This document shows, one piece after another, positions 62,828 to 64,000 of a stretch of DNA of 64,000 bases. Both the position numbers and the translations under genes were made by a program. Below the pieces are notes generated by a model. It saw nothing but the letters and a program-made list of their open reading frames with translations, made no database searches and was not told where the DNA came from. Positions within the stretch are counted from its first letter, which is position 1. Every line of letters starts with the position of its first letter. Source of the DNA: Aciduricibacillus chroicocephali. Its GTDB lineage: Bacteria; Bacillota; Bacilli; Bacillales; Amphibacillaceae. Location of the stretch: the NCBI RefSeq assembly GCF_030762805.1, contig NZ_CP129113.1, forward strand, positions 882,001 through 946,000. Reading direction: 5' to 3'.

Positions 62828-63551
62828 ATCTCGTTTCGTCATAAGCTTGACGGGAGGGTACAGAAATGGTTGTTTCTTCCGGCAACCGAAAGGCAGTAAG
62901 CTTGTTGCCAAATACACAGCCCGTATCAATATTGACTGTATGATTAAGGAATCGCGGTTCTTTCACTGGTGTATGACCATATACGATCCAGTAAGAACCG
63001 TGATATTTTTGTGCCCAATCCCGGCGGACGGGCCGTCCATCAGGATGGAATTCACCTGTCGTATCTCCATATAGTACAAACGATTTGACCTTCTTATCAG
63101 ATCTGCCAATATAGGATTCTTTTATGCCAGCGTGAGCAGCAACTGCCTGTACATCTTTAAGATGTAAGTAAAGCGGAGCCTTCGTATAAAGAGCGATGAA
63201 CATCCGAGCGATTTTTTGCTGCTCCTTGGAAGGTAAATCCTTTAATTCGGCAACAGTCGTCTCAAGACCATGCATAAGCTTCACATTGTTGCCACGAAAG
63301 TAACGATACAGCTTATCACAATGGTTGCCGGGCACATATTTAGCTTTTTCATGTCTGACAACCATCTCATAAGCAAGCTTAATTACAGAAAAAGAGTCCG
63401 GTCCGCGGTCGGTAAGATCTCCAATGAAAACCGGGATTCGACCATCCGGATGAATATATATTTCATCTGTCTTTTCATAGCCAAGATGCTGGAATAGATC
63501 GCAGAGTTCCTCATAGCAACCGTGTATATCTCCAATAAAATCATACTTCAA
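62808..63551 (-). CDS. prpE: PrpE, calcineurin-like phosphatase / Ap4A hydrolase
   Basis: The 247-residue metallophosphoesterase has motifs [32 protein letters not shown] and GHTPVKEP of the PPP/ApaH group. B. subtilis PrpE (YjbP) shows phosphatase and symmetrical Ap4A hydrolase activity. Its C-terminal 20 nt overlap the convergent yjbO gene. The ATG at 63551 has AGGAGGA upstream. Confidence 0.93.
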   Translation of the reverse strand: MKYDFIGDIHGCYEELCDLFQHLGYEKTDEIYIHPDGRIPVFIGDLTDRGPDSFSVIKLAYEMVVRHEKAKYVPGNHCDKLYRYFRGNNVKLMHGLETTVAELKDLPSKEQQKIARMFIALYTKAPLYLHLKDVQAVAAHAGIKESYIGRSDKKVKSFVLYGDTTGEFHPDGRPVRRDWAQKYHGSYWIVYGHTPVKEPRFLNHTVNIDTGCVFGNKLTAFRLPEETTISVPSRQAYDETRFNSFPE

Positions 63552-63662
63552 TGCTGTTTCCTCCTAACCTTTTCAAATTCAATGCCATATTGGGCGAATG
63601 CACATATGATACCCCTTAATCATATACTTAACCAGACCCGAAATTAAAAGGAGTGCATCGCC

Positions 63663-64000
63663 ATGGGAGAAAGCCGTTATGCAAAGAAACCTCTGTTGTA
63701 TATTGAACAGCCAGGTATCCGTGAACCGAAGGCGGAAATGCAAACTACTTACCGTAGTCCTTCAAGAAAAGATAATGCTCAGCCATCTTCACTCGGAAGC
63801 GATTCAAATTCTTCTAAGGGAAGCCGAGGAACCGGAAAGAAGCGAAATGCATTCCATGAACAGCTGCTGGCAAGTCAAAAAGGACGAAAGCGTCCGGCGA
63901 CAGAATATGAATTGAGCAAGGCAGAAGAGGAAGAAAAAGTAACAGAGCCTCAGAATGAAAAGAAAGTTGAGGCGGAAGCAGTAGTTAGTGAACAAAAGGA
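63663..64000 (+). CDS. cotO: Spore coat protein CotO, N-terminal part (partial)
   Basis: The first 112 residues are visible, and the frame runs off the window without a stop. KKPLLYIEQP and the following MQTTYRSPSRK align with the N-terminus of B. subtilis CotO (YjbX), a morphogenetic outer-coat protein. An acidic, low-complexity Glu/Lys region follows. AAAAGGAGTG supports ATG 63663. In B. subtilis a thiamine gene block lies between prpE and cotO; here they are neighbours. Confidence 0.88.
   Translation, partial: MGESRYAKKPLLYIEQPGIREPKAEMQTTYRSPSRKDNAQPSSLGSDSNSSKGSRGTGKKRNAFHEQLLASQKGRKRPATEYELSKAEEEEKVTEPQNEKKVEAEAVVSEQK

Overview
The window is a chromosomal segment from a low-GC, endospore-forming Gram-positive bacterium of the family Bacillaceae. 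The evidence is an alpha/beta-type SASP, the coat protein CotO, a ComK/MecA/Spx/CoiA competence circuit, AddAB, EcsAB, and the coproporphyrin-dependent hemE-hemH-hemY operon. Gene order follows the Bacillus subtilis segment running from yheA through yha, hem, yhf, comK-addAB, yis/yit, fabHA-fabF and yjb to cotO, but many B. subtilis genes are missing. Absent here are yhaNO, scoC, serC, ecsC, the rest of the yhf and yis blocks, med-comZ, the app operon, yjbE, yjbJ and yjbL. The segment is therefore a condensed, largely colinear version. The genus cannot be fixed from sequence alone. I see no insertion sequence, prophage, CRISPR array, tRNA or rRNA.

Layout. 1-5.7 kb: AzlCD branched-chain amino-acid exporter, an MFS transporter, an IDEAL-domain protein, fumarase, SASP, YheA, the exoribonuclease YhaM and YhaL. 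5.8-12.9 kb: PrsA foldase, YhaJ/YhaI/YhaH, the tryptophan transporter TrpP with a GAG-repeat leader, Hit, the EcsAB ABC transporter and an M20 amidohydrolase. 13-15.6 kb: a ferritin-like protein, a PAP2 phosphatase, a BdbC/thioredoxin-like thiol-redox pair and the heme monooxygenase HmoB. 15.7-23 kb: PbpF, the heme operon, YhfH and lipoate ligase. 23-33.5 kb: ComK overlapping a convergent YhjD-like gene, YhjE, a signal peptidase, AddB-AddA and small sporulation-type genes. 33.5-33.8 kb: a 6S RNA gene. 33.8-45.6 kb: RocD, YisL, a degenerate membrane-anchored GH13 protein, an SDR dehydrogenase, YitS/T/R/U/V/W relatives, MobB-MoaE-MoaD and UppP. 45.6-53.5 kb: a frameshifted small gene, YjzD, FabHA-FabF with a FapR operator, YjbA, TrpS, a secreted DUF4015 hydrolase and Spx. 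53.5-64 kb: MecA, CoiA with a ComK box, PepF, YjbH (the Spx adaptor), YjbI, YjbK, the small (p)ppGpp synthetase, NAD kinase, a pseudouridine synthase, PrpE and the start of CotO.

How the genes work together. Several form regulatory circuits. Spx and its degradation adaptor YjbH lie close together, and a PerR/Fur-type palindrome sits in the spx leader. A similar box lies between hmoB and pbpF next to the heme operon. ComK (23 kb) and its degradation adaptor MecA (53.9 kb) are both present, and coiA carries a two-part ComK box with the 31-bp spacing. FabHA-FabF has a textbook promoter followed immediately by a FapR site. The most unusual items are the GH13 protein with degenerate catalytic motifs, an AddB whose Walker-A lysine is glutamine, a predicted free-standing small RNA at 58.1-58.2 kb, and possible AUC start codons in two small genes.
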